The notes under the pieces: model-generated
The model's input: only the letters and a program-made list of their open reading frames with translations
Told to the model about the DNA's origin: nothing
The model's database searches: none
Assembly: GCF_032586235.1 (NCBI RefSeq)
Contig: NZ_JAWHTD010000007.1
Coordinates: 62,001 to 126,000, forward strand
Reading direction: 5' to 3'
DNA length: 64,000 bases
Source of the DNA: Aestuariicoccus sp032586235
GTDB taxonomy: Bacteria > Pseudomonadota > Alphaproteobacteria > Rhodobacterales > Rhodobacteraceae
Shown: piece by piece, positions 7,969 through 15,637 of the stretch
How the letters are laid out: each line of letters begins with the position of its first letter
How positions within the stretch are numbered: position 1 is the stretch's first letter
Position numbers and translations under genes: made by a program

Positions 7969-8176
7969 GTTCAGCCTCCGTTTCCCTGGCCGCTTTCAGC
8001 CAGTACCTGATGTCGGCCAACACCCTGTTGGCCTCCGTTTTGTCCGAAACTTCCCCGGCTGCGACCTGCGTGTTGAGGTCTTCCAGCGTCTTTCCCAGCT
8101 GTACGAGGATTGCGGAGATGCGATCTCGTTCCGCGTCCAGCCGGGTCGTCTCCTGCTCGGGAGTAATAAGGATCAT
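7835..8176 (-). CDS. GTA gp1, small terminase-like protein
   Basis: This 113-residue protein is the first gene of the GTA cluster. It is largely helical with a long coiled-coil-like middle (AERDRISAILVQLGKTLED through YWLKAARETEAELDQI), as expected for the small terminase partner that helps the gp2 motor engage DNA. The C-terminus is Cys/Arg-rich and overlaps the start region of gp2. No strong Shine-Dalgarno precedes the ATG at 8176. The assignment depends mainly on position and size, since small terminases diverge quickly. Confidence 0.72.
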   Translation of the reverse strand: MILITPEQETTRLDAERDRISAILVQLGKTLEDLNTQVAAGEVSDKTEANRVLADIRYWLKAARETEAELDQIRRKTAGICAAYGLDLEAAELEIGCRMARLRTCCREDELSG

Positions 8177-8390
8177 GTGCTCGATACCATTCTTGCCTGT
8201 GGGTCTCCGTCCACTTGCGGCCCGCCCGGCACGGTTGGGTCCGTGCGCGTCGCGGGGGGGGGCCTTTCCGCCAGCCTCTGCACACTAGCCGCAACCCTGT
8301 ACCCGGCCCTTACAGGACCGCGCGGTCGCGTCTCCAAAGGATTAATCGGGCACGGCTTTTCGCGGCGCCGCTCCAGAGCACTCAGCACAA
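8177..8390 (-). promoter_or_regulatory. Leader/promoter region of the GTA cluster
   Basis: This non-coding stretch separates gp1 from the mltG terminator upstream, so the GTA promoter should lie here. It contains an unusual G8 run at 8254-8261 and GC-rich inverted segments, but I could not identify convincing -35/-10 hexamers. In Rhodobacter, GTA transcription depends on the GafA activator, which is encoded elsewhere. No gene for it is in this window. The region is called regulatory by position only. Confidence 0.4.
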
Positions 8391-8423
8391 CGAAAAAGCG
8401 CGGATGCAGGCCTCTGCATCCGC
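8391..8423 (-). terminator. Rho-independent terminator of fabF-mltG
   Basis: On the minus strand there is a perfect 10-bp stem, GCGGATGCAG / CTGCATCCGC, with a 4-base loop (8400-8423). It is followed after GC by TTTTT (8397-8393). It lies 28 bp past the mltG stop codon and separates that unit from the GTA cluster. Confidence 0.85.
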
Positions 8424-8450
8424 CCCTTGGCAAGGTGATCCGACCCCGGC

Positions 8451-9611
8451 CTACTGGTCGCGCTCGGCCTCGAGCTGCCGATAGGCGGCGACGTTGCGGT
8501 TATGCTCTTCCAGCGTTTCCGCGAAATTGTGACCGTCGCGCGGGTCAAGCGTCTTGGCCACGAAGAACACATAGTCGGTGTCGTCCGGGTTCAGCGCCGC
8601 CTCGATGCTGGCGCGGCCCGGGTTGGCGATGGGCGTGGGCGGCAGCCCGTCGATCACATAGGTGTTCCACGGCGTCTCGCGGCGCAGCTCGCTCTGGCGC
8701 AGCCCGCGTCCCAGCACGCCCTCGCCCTTGGTCAGGCCATAGATCACGGTCGGGTCGGTCTGCAGGCGCATCCCCCGCTCCAACCGGTTGACGAATACGC
8801 TGGCCACCTGCGGGCGTTCCTCCGGGCCGCCGGTCTCCTTCTCGATGATCGAGGCCAGGATCAGCGCCTCTTCGGGGCTGGCCAGCGGCAGTCCGGGCTG
8901 CCGTTCCTGCCAGGCCCGCGCCAGGATCACCTGCTGCGCCCGCTGCATCCGCTCGATCACCGAGGCGCGCGTGTCGCCGGGGCGGATCTCATAGCTGTCC
9001 GGCGCAAGCGAGCCTTCTGCGGGCAGCTCGGCGACCTCGCCCTCCAGAACGTCGATCTGGCCCAGTTCCTGCACCACATGCCAGCTGGTCACGCCCTCGG
9101 CCAGCGCAACGCGATAGCGCGTATCCGACTGCTGCTTGACCGCCAGATAGGCGTCGGGCGCGTCGTCCTCGGCGGGGTCGAACTCGGCCCGCTCCTCGAA
9201 CCTGCCCGTCACAGGGTCCAGCTCGCGGACCTGCACGGTCGCCCGGGTCACTCCGACGCGATAGACCACCTCGGTGCCGCAGGTGCTCAGCCCCGAGCCG
9301 GTGACCACATCGACGATGTCCGACATCGACGCGCGCTCGGGCACCAGATAGCTGCCGGCCTTCAGATCGTCCGAACGCTCGGAATAATCCGCCCCCAGCC
9401 GGAACAGCATCCCGCTGGTGATCGCGCCCTGCCCGGCCAGGTCCTCGGACACGCGGCGCATGTTCGACCCGCGCTCCACCTGCAGGCAGATCGCCTGCTC
9501 CAGCGGTCCTTCGGCGATGTATTCGTTCTGCGCCCAGATCAGGACGCCACCGAACAGGAACGCCGCGACGACAAGAAACGTCATCGCGTTAGAGGCGATG
9601 TTGCGCCACAT
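8451..9611 (-). CDS. mltG: MltG, endolytic peptidoglycan transglycosylase
   Basis: This 386-residue inner-membrane enzyme cleaves nascent glycan strands and is thought to terminate peptidoglycan polymerisation. It has one N-terminal membrane anchor (about residues 11-27), a LysM-like region around residues 40-100 and the YceG domain. The catalytic glutamate is visible in ASIIEKETG (E257), followed by VNRLERGMRLQTDPTVIYG and TPWNTYVIDGLPPTPIANPG. It is somewhat longer than the E. coli protein because of a ~50-residue acidic insert around 110-160. It starts 3 bp downstream of fabF, and this fabF-mltG pairing is common in alphaproteobacteria. Confidence 0.96.
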   Translation of the reverse strand: MWRNIASNAMTFLVVAAFLFGGVLIWAQNEYIAEGPLEQAICLQVERGSNMRRVSEDLAGQGAITSGMLFRLGADYSERSDDLKAGSYLVPERASMSDIVDVVTGSGLSTCGTEVVYRVGVTRATVQVRELDPVTGRFEERAEFDPAEDDAPDAYLAVKQQSDTRYRVALAEGVTSWHVVQELGQIDVLEGEVAELPAEGSLAPDSYEIRPGDTRASVIERMQRAQQVILARAWQERQPGLPLASPEEALILASIIEKETGGPEERPQVASVFVNRLERGMRLQTDPTVIYGLTKGEGVLGRGLRQSELRRETPWNTYVIDGLPPTPIANPGRASIEAALNPDDTDYVFFVAKTLDPRDGHNFAETLEEHNRNVAAYRQLEAERDQ

Positions 9612-9614
9612 GGG

Positions 9615-10874
9615 TCAGCCCACCTTCCCGAAAATAACGCTCGCATTGGTGCCGCCGAACCCGAACGAGTTCGACAGCGCATAGCGAATCTCGCGCTCGC
9701 GCTTGGCGTTGGGCGCCAGATCCACGGTCGACTCGATCGCGGGATTGTCGAGATTGATCGTCGGCGGCGCGACCTGGTCGCGGATCGCCAGGATCGAAAA
9801 GATCGCCTCGATCGCGCCGGCGGCCCCCAAAAGGTGCCCGGTCGCGGATTTGGTCGACGACATGGTGACCTTGTCCGCCGCGTCGCCCATCATCCGCTCG
9901 ACCGCGGCCAGTTCGATCACGTCGGCCATCGTCGAGGTGCCATGCGCGTTGATATAGTCGATATCCTTCGGCTCGATCCCCGCGCGCTTCAGCGCCGCGC
10001 GCATCGACCGTTCGCCGCCCTCGCCATCCTCGCTGGGCGCGGTGATGTGATAGGCGTCGCCCGACAGGCCATAGCCGCAGACCTCTGCGTAAATCTTGGC
10101 CCCGCGCGCCTTGGCGTGCTCGTATTCCTCCAGCACGACGATGCCCGCGCCCTCGCCCATGACAAAGCCGTCACGGTCGGCGTCATAGGGGCGGCTGGCC
10201 GCCTGAGGATTGTCGCCGCGCTTGGTGCTGAGCGCCTTGCAGGCGTTGAACCCGGCGATGCCGATCTCGGAAATCGCCGCCTCGGCGCCGCCGGCGATCA
10301 TCACATCCGCGTCATCGAACATGATCAGACGCGCCGCGTCGCCGATGGCGTGCGCGCCCGTGGAACAGGCCGTCACCACCGCGTGGTTCGGCCCCTTGAA
10401 GCCATAGCGAATGCTGACCTGACCCGAGATCAGGTTGATCAGCGCGCCGGGGATAAAGAACGGCGACACCCGCCGCGGACCCTTGTCGCGCAAGAGATAG
10501 GCGGTCTCGGCAATGGCGTTCAGCCCGCCGATCCCCGACCCGATCATGACGCCGGTGCGTTCCAGGCTCTCGCGGTCCTCAGGCTTCCAGCCCGCATCCG
10601 TCACCGCCTGCTCGGCGGCGGCGATGCCAAAGCGGATGAACTCGTCGACCTTGCGCTGCTCTTTCGGCGCCATGTAGTCGTCGGCATTGAACGTGCCGTC
10701 GGTGCCGTCGCCATACGGCACCTCGCAGGCATAGGTCGTGGCCAGATGGCTGGCATCGAATTTGGTGATCGTGCCGGCGCCCGACTGCCCGTCCAGCAGA
10801 CGCGACCAGGTTTCCTCGACCCCCGACGCCAAAGGCGTGACTAGTCCCAGACCGGTAACAACAACGCGACGCAT
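9615..10874 (-). CDS. fabF: FabF, beta-ketoacyl-ACP synthase II
   Basis: This 419-residue condensing enzyme of fatty acid elongation joins malonyl-ACP to the growing acyl chain. The Cys-His-His triad is visible: C170 in VVTACSTGAHA, H311 in NAHGTST and H347 in SATGHLLGAAG. The N-terminus RRVVVTGLGLVTPL is the usual one, and the ATG follows GAGGGAGCAG. Length is as expected for FabF. The acyl carrier protein gene that often precedes fabF is not directly upstream here, where a glycosyltransferase-like gene lies instead. Confidence 0.97.
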   Translation of the reverse strand: MRRVVVTGLGLVTPLASGVEETWSRLLDGQSGAGTITKFDASHLATTYACEVPYGDGTDGTFNADDYMAPKEQRKVDEFIRFGIAAAEQAVTDAGWKPEDRESLERTGVMIGSGIGGLNAIAETAYLLRDKGPRRVSPFFIPGALINLISGQVSIRYGFKGPNHAVVTACSTGAHAIGDAARLIMFDDADVMIAGGAEAAISEIGIAGFNACKALSTKRGDNPQAASRPYDADRDGFVMGEGAGIVVLEEYEHAKARGAKIYAEVCGYGLSGDAYHITAPSEDGEGGERSMRAALKRAGIEPKDIDYINAHGTSTMADVIELAAVERMMGDAADKVTMSSTKSATGHLLGAAGAIEAIFSILAIRDQVAPPTINLDNPAIESTVDLAPNAKREREIRYALSNSFGFGGTNASVIFGKVG

Positions 10875-10960
10875 GGCTCTGCTCCCTCGATTGCTTTCGT
10901 TCCGCTCTTAGCGCGGGGGGGACACCGGGGGCAAGAGCACCCGCGCGCGCCCGCGCCGCC

Positions 10961-11758
10961 TTATGCCCAGCTCTCGCCCAGATCGACGCGCGCCCGCTCG
11001 ATCCAGTGATCCCGCAGCCAGCCGCAGGGTTTCGACCGCCGGATGAGCGAACCGGAATAGCCCGAAACCGCCTCGGGCATCTTGGGCCGCCCGTGAAAAC
11101 ACACGACGCGCGCATCGCCGGGCAGCACGGGCGGGCGCAGATAATTCATCGGGAAAGGGTTGCAGTCGTACTTGAAGGAAACGACCCAATCCTCTGGAAT
11201 ATAAGTGAAAACGCCGCGATCCATCGCCTTGTGGCTGGTGTAGCGCTGCTCGGATCCGCGCGCCTTTTCGACCTCTTCATAAGGGTTGGCGGCCAGATCC
11301 TCGTAGAGAAACCCATGATGCGCCGGATCGAAGCGAAAGACCGACCCGTGCCCGGTGGGCCGGCCCTTGCGTTTTTCCACCCAATCGTGCCGCATCGCCA
11401 CCGTACCGGGGGCCAGATCGACAATCGGGTCCAGATCGCCGGTGATCACCACATCCAGATCGAAGCCCAGGAACGGCCCCTCCAGATCAGGCACCAGCCC
11501 GAGCCGAAAGAGGCTGACCTTGCGCATCGCCCCCTGCCGGTTGGCCACCGCCAGCGCCGCCGCCATCGGCTCGGCAAATGGTTCGACCGGCAGGTCCAGC
11601 ACCTCGATATCCGGGTGCAGCCCCTCGGAATGCTCGGTCATGCAAAAGAACCGCACCGGGCGCGACAGGTTGCGCCGCGCCCCGGAATAAAGCCGGTTGA
11701 CATATTCCGGGCCGAAGAGCGTGCCCCACTTGATGCAGATGACGTTGACGACGCTCAT
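10961..11758 (-). CDS. Predicted glycosyltransferase-like protein
   Basis: This 265-residue cytosolic protein has the layout of a nucleotide-sugar glycosyltransferase of the GT-A type. An N-terminal beta strand (VNVICIKWGTLFGPEYVN) is followed by VRFFCMTEHSEGL, and an acidic D.D motif sits in FLGFDLDVVITGDLDPI. The C-terminal half contains RVVCFHGRPKMPE, the conserved HG.PKP-like motif. Proteins like this occur widely in Roseobacter genomes, usually without a known acceptor. Its neighbours (fabF, an amidohydrolase) do not suggest a substrate. It could act on a surface polysaccharide or a small molecule. Confidence 0.68.
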   Translation of the reverse strand: MSVVNVICIKWGTLFGPEYVNRLYSGARRNLSRPVRFFCMTEHSEGLHPDIEVLDLPVEPFAEPMAAALAVANRQGAMRKVSLFRLGLVPDLEGPFLGFDLDVVITGDLDPIVDLAPGTVAMRHDWVEKRKGRPTGHGSVFRFDPAHHGFLYEDLAANPYEEVEKARGSEQRYTSHKAMDRGVFTYIPEDWVVSFKYDCNPFPMNYLRPPVLPGDARVVCFHGRPKMPEAVSGYSGSLIRRSKPCGWLRDHWIERARVDLGESWA

Positions 11759-11804
11759 GCGGGCCCCTTGGCGGACCCGCGCAGCACCTCTTCGCCCGCG
11801 CGGA

Positions 11805-12968
11805 TCAAGCCGCGGGCATCCGGCGCTCGACGATCTCGGCCCACCAGCTGCAGCCGGCGGGGATGGCGTCGTCGTTGAAATTGTATTCCGGATGATGCAC
11901 CGCCGCAGTGTCGCCGTTGCCCACGAGGATATAGGCCCCGGGCCGTTCCTCGAGCATAAAGGCGAAATCCTCGCCGCCCATCACCAGAGGGGCCTCGTCG
12001 CAATCCCCCGACACCGCGCGCGCCACTTCGGCGGCGAATTCGGTCTGTTCCTCGTGGTTCACCATCACCGGGTAGTTGCGCGTGTAATCGACCTTGGCGG
12101 TCGCCCCGAAAGCACCGGCAATGCCTTGGCAAAGCTCGTTGATCCGCGTCTCGGCCAGATCGCGGTTCTCGGGCGACAGCGTGCGCACGGTGCCTTTCAG
12201 ATGCACCCTCTGCGGGATCACGTTGAACGCCTTGGACGAGGTCTCGAAGCTTGTCACCGACACCACGATCTGGCTGATCGGGTCGGCGTTGCGGCTGGCG
12301 ATGGTCTGCATCGCGGTGACGATCTGCGCCGCGATCACGGTCGGATCGACAGTCTCGTGCGGCTTTGCACCATGACCGCCCTTGCCCTCGACCTCGATCT
12401 CGAAAATATCCGTGGCGGCAAAGAACGCGCCGGGACGGATCGCGAACTTGCCCAGAGGCTGGCCCGGCCAGTTATGCATGCCGTAGACCTCCTGGATGCC
12501 CCAACGCTCCATCATTCCGTCTTCGCACATCTCGCGGCCGCCGCCGCCGCCCTCTTCGGCGGGCTGAAAGATCACCACGACCGTGCCGTCGAAATTCCGC
12601 GTCTCGGACAGGTATTGCGCCGCGCCCAGCAGCATCGCCGTGTGCCCGTCATGGCCGCAGGCATGCATCGCGCCCGCGGTCTTCGAGGCATAGGGCACGC
12701 CGGTCTGTTCGTGGATCGGCAGCGCGTCCATATCGGCGCGCAGCCCGATCACCTTGCCCGACCCGTCGCTCTTGCCCTTGATCACGGCGACGACCCCGGT
12801 GCGCCCGATGCCCTCGACCACCTCGTCGCAGCCGAAGGCGCGCAGCTTTTCGGCCACCAGCGCACTGGTGCGGTGCGTTTCGAAGAGGATCTCGGGGTGT
12901 TCGTGCAAATCCCGCCGCCAGGCGGTGATGTCGTCGTGCAATTCGGCAAATCGGTTCTTGACCGGCAT
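11805..12968 (-). CDS. M20 family amidohydrolase (hippurate hydrolase-like)
   Basis: This 387-residue metal-dependent amidohydrolase of the M20D group hydrolyses N-acyl amino acids or related amides. Metal-binding motifs are visible: RADMDALPI, then MHACGHDGH (C104 and H106 are the M20D-specific ligands), FQPAEEGGGG with the catalytic glutamates, and the final H in VHHPEYNF. The dimerisation domain is in the middle (GGHGAKPHETVDPT). It lies upstream of the glycosyltransferase and downstream of the FAD oxidoreductase and ArgE genes, all on the same strand. A peptide or N-acyl-amino-acid substrate is likely, but the exact one cannot be read from sequence. Confidence 0.9.
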   Translation of the reverse strand: MPVKNRFAELHDDITAWRRDLHEHPEILFETHRTSALVAEKLRAFGCDEVVEGIGRTGVVAVIKGKSDGSGKVIGLRADMDALPIHEQTGVPYASKTAGAMHACGHDGHTAMLLGAAQYLSETRNFDGTVVVIFQPAEEGGGGGREMCEDGMMERWGIQEVYGMHNWPGQPLGKFAIRPGAFFAATDIFEIEVEGKGGHGAKPHETVDPTVIAAQIVTAMQTIASRNADPISQIVVSVTSFETSSKAFNVIPQRVHLKGTVRTLSPENRDLAETRINELCQGIAGAFGATAKVDYTRNYPVMVNHEEQTEFAAEVARAVSGDCDEAPLVMGGEDFAFMLEERPGAYILVGNGDTAAVHHPEYNFNDDAIPAGCSWWAEIVERRMPAA

Positions 12969-13028
12969 GGGTGTCTCTCCTTGAAGATCGGCGCGAAACT
13001 GCCACCGGCTCCGCGCGGGTTCAACCCG

Positions 13029-14372
13029 TCATATATTGGGTCCGGTCACCAGTTTCGACCCGTCCGAGAAACGCGAGAGCCGAAACCGCGTCAGATCGTG
13101 GCCCGGGTCGCGCCCGGCGGCCATGTCGGCGGCGATCCGCCCAAACGCCGGGCCGATGCCAAAGCCGTGGCCGCACATGCCCGTGACCACCGTCAGCCCC
13201 GGCAATTGCGCCACCCGGTCGACCACAGGCACCACATCCGGCATTACGTCGATCATCCCGCCCCAGGCCTTTTGGACCGGCACTTGCCCCAGATCGGGCC
13301 ACAACTGCCGGAAACGCCGCGCGATCTCCGACACTTTCGCGCCCGAGGGCGCCGGGTTCAGCACCCGCATCCGCTCGAACGGGCTTTGCTCGTCGGCCGC
13401 CCACCGGCGCGGCGTGCGCCAGGCGTCGGGAAACCCCGCCGGCGCGGCGGGATGCAGATGCACGTCGAACTCTCCCGACAGCGCCAGCGGCAGGTATTTC
13501 GGCAAAGCCCGCACCGCGTCCGGCCCGACGAAAAGCTCGCTGAAGGCCGCCGGCGCCAGCGTATAGCCCCCGTCCGCCCGCCGCCGCACCGCCAGCCGGT
13601 CGTCCACCGCCGCGCCCGCAAAGACCTGCGGCAGCGGCCCCGTCGCCACGGCGGTCGAGCGCACCGACAGCTGCGGCATCCGCACCCCGTGCCGCGCCAA
13701 CAGCAGCGCCGACCACGCCCCACCCGCCAGCACCACCTGCGGCGCTGTGATCCGTCCGGCCTCGGTGATCACGCCCGTGACCTGCCCCGCCGCGACATCC
13801 AGCGCCCGCACCGCGCAATCCTCGATCAGCCGCGCGCCTGCCTCGACCGCAAGCCGCGCCAGCTCCGGCACCGCCACCCAGGGCTCCGCCTTCATGTCCG
13901 ACGGCGTGTGCAGCGCCCCGGCCCAGGGCGCGTGCGCCCCGTTCATCAGCTCTTGCGTCTCGCCCCGGCTCAGCATCCGCGAGGTCAGCCCGAACGGCGC
14001 CGCCGAGGCCAGCCAGCCCTCGAACCCCTCCAGATCGCGCTTGCTGCGGCCCAGATAGCTGACGCCCAAGGTCGCCACCCCCATCCGGCCCTTGCATTCC
14101 GCGTCGAGCTCCTGCCACAGCCGCTGCGCCTCCAGCGCAATCGGGATCTCGGCGGGGTCACGCCCCTGAACCCGGATCCAGCCCCAGTTCCGGCTCGATT
14201 GTTCGGCGGCGATGCGGCCTTTTTCCACCAGCACCACCCGCAGCCCAGCACGGGCCGCGTAGAGCGCGGTGCTCACCCCGATCACCCCGCCGCCGATCAC
14301 CACCAGATCCGCCGCGTCGGGCAACGGCCCGGCATAGGTCACCGGCCCCTCGGCGCGGAACGGAAAGGTCAT
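13029..14372 (-). CDS. FAD-dependent oxidoreductase (DAO family)
   Basis: This 447-residue flavoprotein has the dinucleotide-binding motif VVIGGGVIGVSTALYAARAG near residue 24 and the typical EKGRIAAEQSSRNWGW segment, where FAD and substrate bind in D-amino-acid oxidase / DadA-like enzymes. The C-terminal FAD motif GMCGHGFGIGPAFGRIAADM is also present. The start overlaps the argE stop by four bases (ATGA), so the two genes are co-translated. The family oxidises amines, imino acids or D-amino acids and passes electrons to oxygen or quinone. The substrate is unknown, but pairing with a deacetylase suggests amino acid or amine catabolism. Confidence 0.87.
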   Translation of the reverse strand: MTFPFRAEGPVTYAGPLPDAADLVVIGGGVIGVSTALYAARAGLRVVLVEKGRIAAEQSSRNWGWIRVQGRDPAEIPIALEAQRLWQELDAECKGRMGVATLGVSYLGRSKRDLEGFEGWLASAAPFGLTSRMLSRGETQELMNGAHAPWAGALHTPSDMKAEPWVAVPELARLAVEAGARLIEDCAVRALDVAAGQVTGVITEAGRITAPQVVLAGGAWSALLLARHGVRMPQLSVRSTAVATGPLPQVFAGAAVDDRLAVRRRADGGYTLAPAAFSELFVGPDAVRALPKYLPLALSGEFDVHLHPAAPAGFPDAWRTPRRWAADEQSPFERMRVLNPAPSGAKVSEIARRFRQLWPDLGQVPVQKAWGGMIDVMPDVVPVVDRVAQLPGLTVVTGMCGHGFGIGPAFGRIAADMAAGRDPGHDLTRFRLSRFSDGSKLVTGPNI

Positions 14373-15529
14373 GCCAGCCGCGCCAGCAGATCTTCCATGA
14401 ACCTCTGCCCCGCTTCGAACTGCGCCACGGTGATGTATTCGTCCGGCTGATGCGCCACAGCGATATTGCCCGGCCCGCAGACCACCGCCATACAGCCCGC
14501 CGCCTGGAAGTGGCTCGCCTCGGTGCCGTAGCTGACGAAATTCTCCGAATTGTCGCCGGTGATCTGACGCACCAGCGCCTCTGCCGCGTTGTTCTCGCTA
14601 GGCGCGAAGGGCGGCAGGGCAAAGGTCTCCTTCACCTCGATCCAGGCCTCGGGCCGCACCGCCTGCATCTCGGCCTCGATCTCGGCCACCTTGTCGCGGA
14701 AAAGCCGCCGCCAGTCGTCCGGCGCCTCCCCCGGCACGATGCGAAAGCCAAAGCCGAACTCGCAATCCTTGGCTGCGATGTTATGCGCCGTACCGCCGTG
14801 GATCTGGCCCACATGCGCATTGGTGTACGGCGGATCGAAAAGGGCGGCCATCCCGCCCGGCGTCTCTGCGCTCAGCTTCGCGTTCAGCTGGTTGGCCCAG
14901 TCGATCAGCTTGGCCCCGTACATGATCGCGCTGACGCCCTTGTGCAGGATCGAGCTGTGCACCTCGAAGCCGTGCACATGCACCCAGTAGGTCACCCCGC
15001 CCTTGTGCCCGGTCACCGCCTTCATCATCGTCGGCTCGCCCACGATCACATCCGTGGCGCGCGGCAGATGCGCCATCGCCTCGATCAGCGGCGGCGCGCC
15101 GGTGCAGCCGACTTCCTCGTCATAGCTCAGCGCGATCTGCAAGGGCCGCGTCACGCCCCGCCGCTGCGCCTCGACCATGGCCCAGACCGCCAGCGCGTCG
15201 AAGCCCTTCATATCCGTGGTGCCGCGCCCGTAAAGCTTGCCGTCGCGCTCGGTCACCGTGAAGGGATCGCTGGCCCAGGGTTGGCCGTCGACCGGCACCA
15301 CATCCGTATGCCCCGACAGCACCACGCCCCCCGGCGCCTCCGGCCCGACATGCGCAAAGAGCCCCGCCTTCTCCCGATCCTCGTTGTAATGCCGGTGGCA
15401 GACGATCCCGTGCCCCGTCAGATACGCCTCGACCCAGTCGATAAGCGGCAGATTGCTGTCGCGGCTCACCGTCGGAAACCCGACCAGCGCATCGAGAATC
15501 GCGCGCGGCGCCAAAACTTCAGCCATCAC
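14369..15529 (-). CDS. argE: ArgE-type acetylornithine deacetylase
   Basis: This 386-residue M20 zinc hydrolase removes the acetyl group from N-acetylornithine or a related N-acyl amino acid. Catalytic features are SGHTDVVPVDGQPW (zinc His and Asp), YGRGTTDMKGF (bridging Asp), SYDEEVGCTGAPPLI (general base Glu) and VSYGTEASHF near the end. Rhodobacteraceae often carry several ArgE paralogues, and arginine synthesis usually runs through ArgJ. Together with its overlap with a FAD oxidoreductase and a nearby peptide transporter, this makes a catabolic role at least as likely as arginine biosynthesis. The start could be the ATG at 15529 or the next one at 15526. Confidence 0.86.
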   Translation of the reverse strand: MMAEVLAPRAILDALVGFPTVSRDSNLPLIDWVEAYLTGHGIVCHRHYNEDREKAGLFAHVGPEAPGGVVLSGHTDVVPVDGQPWASDPFTVTERDGKLYGRGTTDMKGFDALAVWAMVEAQRRGVTRPLQIALSYDEEVGCTGAPPLIEAMAHLPRATDVIVGEPTMMKAVTGHKGGVTYWVHVHGFEVHSSILHKGVSAIMYGAKLIDWANQLNAKLSAETPGGMAALFDPPYTNAHVGQIHGGTAHNIAAKDCEFGFGFRIVPGEAPDDWRRLFRDKVAEIEAEMQAVRPEAWIEVKETFALPPFAPSENNAAEALVRQITGDNSENFVSYGTEASHFQAAGCMAVVCGPGNIAVAHQPDEYITVAQFEAGQRFMEDLLARLA

Positions 15530-15538
15530 GGCCCCCTG

Positions 15539-15625
15539 TTTTCACTGATCCCAAAATATCCCGGGGGGTGTGGGGGACTGGCCCCCCACTCCCGGCGTCG
15601 ACGCAAGACCGAAGGTCGCCTGCGT
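15539..15625 (+). repeat. ATATCCCGGGG intergenic repeat, copy A
   Basis: The core TTTTCACTGATCCCAAAATATCCCGGGGGG starts at 15539. It is followed by a GTGGGGG/CCCCCAC hairpin (15570-15589) and a second hairpin, GACGCA...TGCGTC, with an inner GACC-GAA-GGTC stem. It sits between argE and the transporter ATPase gene. It matches copies at 22.9, 23.1, 32.2 and 50.4 kb. Confidence 0.85.
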
Positions 15626-15637
15626 CGGCGCAATCCC

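Noticed and set aside
1..8176. Active prophage
   Set aside because: Only GTA-type structural genes in GTA order are visible, with a small tape measure and no integrase, repressor or replication genes. The left end is unseen, so the rejection is provisional.
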